A DNA stretch of 8,583 nucleotides from Desulfobacteraceae bacterium (GTDB lineage Bacteria > Desulfobacterota > Desulfobacteria > Desulfobacterales > SURF-7). Location: assembly GCA_030619585.1 (NCBI GenBank), contig JAUXBD010000032.1, positions 1 through 8,583 on the forward strand, written 5' to 3'. A program made the position numbers and the translations under genes. Below, piece after piece: positions 7,110 through 8,583 of this stretch. The number at the start of each line of letters is the position of its first letter. Within the stretch, counting starts at the first letter, position 1. Under the pieces are notes generated by a model. That model was not told the origin of the DNA. It saw only the letters and a program-made list of their open reading frames with translations, and did not search any database.

Positions 7110-7266
7110 TTGAAAAAATGTAAAAAATTTCAACCGCCCTGTCAAGGGAATCTCAATTAAGGTTGAGCCCATCAAAGACATGAAGGCTATCAAGGCCATT
7201 GAAACTTTATTGGCTGACAATCCCCGCAACCTTGCTTTGTTTACTCTTGGTATCTATATTTATTAG
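7110..7266 (+). pseudogene. Decayed N-terminal fragment of a tyrosine-recombinase-type integrase
   Basis: A well-formed AGGAGAGG Shine-Dalgarno (7096-7103) precedes a TTG start at 7110. The first frame reads MKKCKKFQPP, then loses sense and stops at 7158-7160. One base over, from 7138 on, the next frame continues as PVKGISIKVEPIKDMKAIK (about 7138-7194) and then IETLLADNPRNLALFTLGI, before a TAG at 7264-7266. Removing one C from the CCC at 7137-7139 restores one continuous protein, so a single-base insertion is the simplest explanation. The KVEPIKDxKxIK...LLxDNPRNxxLFxxGI pattern matches, from memory, the N-terminus of short site-specific integrases common in Desulfobacterota, where GI leads into N-x-x-L-R-A-x-D-L and the catalytic domain. 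All catalytic residues are missing, so it cannot be active. Family assignment is from memory; the frameshift is seen directly. Confidence 0.65.
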
Positions 7267-7295
7267 TATTTACCTAACAATAACCCGATAAAATG

Positions 7296-7324
7296 TTAAC
7301 AACATCTTTTTGTGTGCTTATGGT
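7296..7324 (+). promoter_or_regulatory. Putative promoter for the FAD-dependent oxidoreductase gene
   Basis: TTAACA (7296-7301, five of six matches to the -35 consensus) is followed by exactly 17 nt and TATGGT (7319-7324, four of six matches to -10). This would give a 5' leader of about 40 nt. It lies just downstream of the integrase relic. Sequence-only prediction. Confidence 0.4.
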
Positions 7325-7369
7325 ATAGGTTAATTCACTGGTATCAACTAATAGACAGAGGAGATTAAT

Positions 7370-8583
7370 ATGACGGATTTTGATGCAATAGTTGTGGGAG
7401 CAGGCCACAACGGTCTTACGGCAAGCATGGTCCTTGCCAAGAAAGGACTCTCCGTTCTTTGTGTGGAAAAAACACACTGGATAGGAGGCATGGCAACTAC
7501 CCAGGAATTGTTTGAAGGATTTAAACATAATGTGGGGGCGTGGGCTCTGCTTATTTTGCGAGACGAGGTGTTGAAACTTCTGGATCTGGAAAAATACGGC
7601 CTCGAACTAATCAGGCCGAACAGTTCCTATTGTTCTTTCGGAGAACCCGAAGATAAGCCTTTTGTCGGCTATACGGATCAAGAAAAGATTGCCCAATATC
7701 TAATGACGGAACACGGTGAGGATGCTGTGGCAGGTCTTGCCGGCCTGGTGGACTATTTACAGAAGTACAAAGACCTGGTGGACAAATATATGTTCGAAAA
7801 ACCTGTCCCCATAGACAAACTGATTGCTAATGCACCGGACGCCAAAACACGGGAAATACTTCTGACAACATATTATGGAAGTGCTATGGACGTAATCCGT
7901 AAATTTTTCCCGGATCCGGAAAAGCACCGCTGCATAGTAGGCTCTTTGTGTGCATCTGCAATCGACGGCACCCATACAGGTCCATTCACGGCTGGCAGTG
8001 CGCTCTCCATGGCATACCATTATACGATGGGCAATGATTACGACTTTAGAACACCCAGGGGCGGCATCGGTGCCCTGTCGGAAGCGATTTTTAGATCCTT
8101 TGAAGACCATGGGGGAAAGATTCAGTATAAATCCCCGGTTAAGCGAGTTCTGATAGAAAACGGAAAGGCTGCAGGCGTTGAGCTAAAAACCGGTGAAAAG
8201 ATCACCTCTAAAGTTGTGCTCTCAAGTCTGGATGCCCAGGCATCATTTCTCGGGCTGGTTGGCGAAGAACACCTGCCCTCTGATTTCACCCATGCGGTCA
8301 AGGAGATCAAATACGAAAACGGTTATATACAGATTCAAATGACCCTCAAGGAGCTCCCTGAATATACTGGACACCTTGCCTTTGCCAACGAGGACAATAT
8401 CCGTAGTGTGATGGCCTATATTCCATCAGCTGAGCATCTTTCCCGCTGTTGGGAACAATACCAGCGCGGGCAGGTTCCCGACGATCCGGTGAGTTATTGC
8501 GCTATCCCGACCCTCATAGATAGCAGTCTGGCACCTGCTGGCTACTATACATGTACTATATTCTCCCATTATTTCCCCTTTGA
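7370..8583 (+). CDS. FAD/NAD(P)-binding oxidoreductase, phytoene desaturase/PYROXD2-like (3' partial)
   Basis: The reading frame is open from ATG 7370 to the window edge: 404 complete codons and no stop, so the 3' end is missing (relatives are about 500-560 residues). Translation is supported by AGGAG at 7359-7363, 6 nt before ATG. Residues 4-33 form a Rossmann dinucleotide-binding unit: hydrophobic strand DAIVVG, glycine motif GAGHNG (10-15), and acidic E33 at the end of strand two for the FAD ribose. IGGMATT (38-44) follows as the second flavin-contacting segment. IDGTHTGPFTAGSA (198-211) and the PRGGIGALSEAI stretch (229-240), then a KVVLSSLDAQ strand (281-290), are typical of phytoene-desaturase-like/PYROXD2 proteins. 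Substrate and product cannot be told from sequence; bacterial members are often unlinked to carotenoid genes and none are visible here. It is transcribed divergently from lysS. Assignment to the fold is strong, to a specific reaction weak. Confidence 0.85.
   Translation, partial: MTDFDAIVVGAGHNGLTASMVLAKKGLSVLCVEKTHWIGGMATTQELFEGFKHNVGAWALLILRDEVLKLLDLEKYGLELIRPNSSYCSFGEPEDKPFVGYTDQEKIAQYLMTEHGEDAVAGLAGLVDYLQKYKDLVDKYMFEKPVPIDKLIANAPDAKTREILLTTYYGSAMDVIRKFFPDPEKHRCIVGSLCASAIDGTHTGPFTAGSALSMAYHYTMGNDYDFRTPRGGIGALSEAIFRSFEDHGGKIQYKSPVKRVLIENGKAAGVELKTGEKITSKVVLSSLDAQASFLGLVGEEHLPSDFTHAVKEIKYENGYIQIQMTLKELPEYTGHLAFANEDNIRSVMAYIPSAEHLSRCWEQYQRGQVPDDPVSYCAIPTLIDSSLAPAGYYTCTIFSHYFPF

Noticed and set aside
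7757..8110. Minus-strand open frame of 117 codons
   Set aside because: It lies fully opposite the oxidoreductase gene, which has clear family motifs; no ribosome binding site or recognisable domain.

Overview
The window looks like chromosomal DNA of a Gram-negative, moderately AT-rich bacterium. The gene order lysS - lolC/E-type permease - lolD - bamA - skp - (fabZ-like), the single Lol permease and the extra domain ahead of the BamA POTRA repeats all fit Desulfobacterota (former Deltaproteobacteria), most likely Desulfobacterales. This placement is inference from gene content and protein style; no 16S or other marker is present.

Region 1-6831 is one co-directional block read on the minus strand. 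In transcription order it holds lysyl-tRNA synthetase (lysS), a lipoprotein-release permease, its ATPase LolD, the outer-membrane insertase BamA, the periplasmic chaperone Skp/OmpH, and the first 12 codons of a gene whose start resembles FabZ. Spacing is tight at first (6 nt, an 8-nt overlap, 17 nt), then 123 nt and 42 nt, with no clear terminator between genes. The block couples lipoprotein sorting (Lol) with beta-barrel assembly (Skp delivers, BamA inserts). If the last gene is fabZ, it leads into the lipid A/fatty acid genes that usually follow in this order.

Region 6832-7369 is a 538-nt divergent intergenic region. It holds a plausible lysS promoter on the minus strand, a small GC-richer patch of unknown origin, a decayed N-terminal fragment of a tyrosine-recombinase-type integrase on the plus strand (one frameshift, then a premature stop), and a plausible promoter and ribosome binding site for the next gene.

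Region 7370-8583 is the first 404 codons of a plus-strand gene for an FAD/NAD(P)-binding oxidoreductase of the phytoene-desaturase/PYROXD2-like group, open at the window edge.

Most of the window is conserved housekeeping envelope machinery. I found no defence system, CRISPR array, intact mobile element or RNA gene. The points most worth a second look are the integrase relic and the extra N-terminal domain on BamA.
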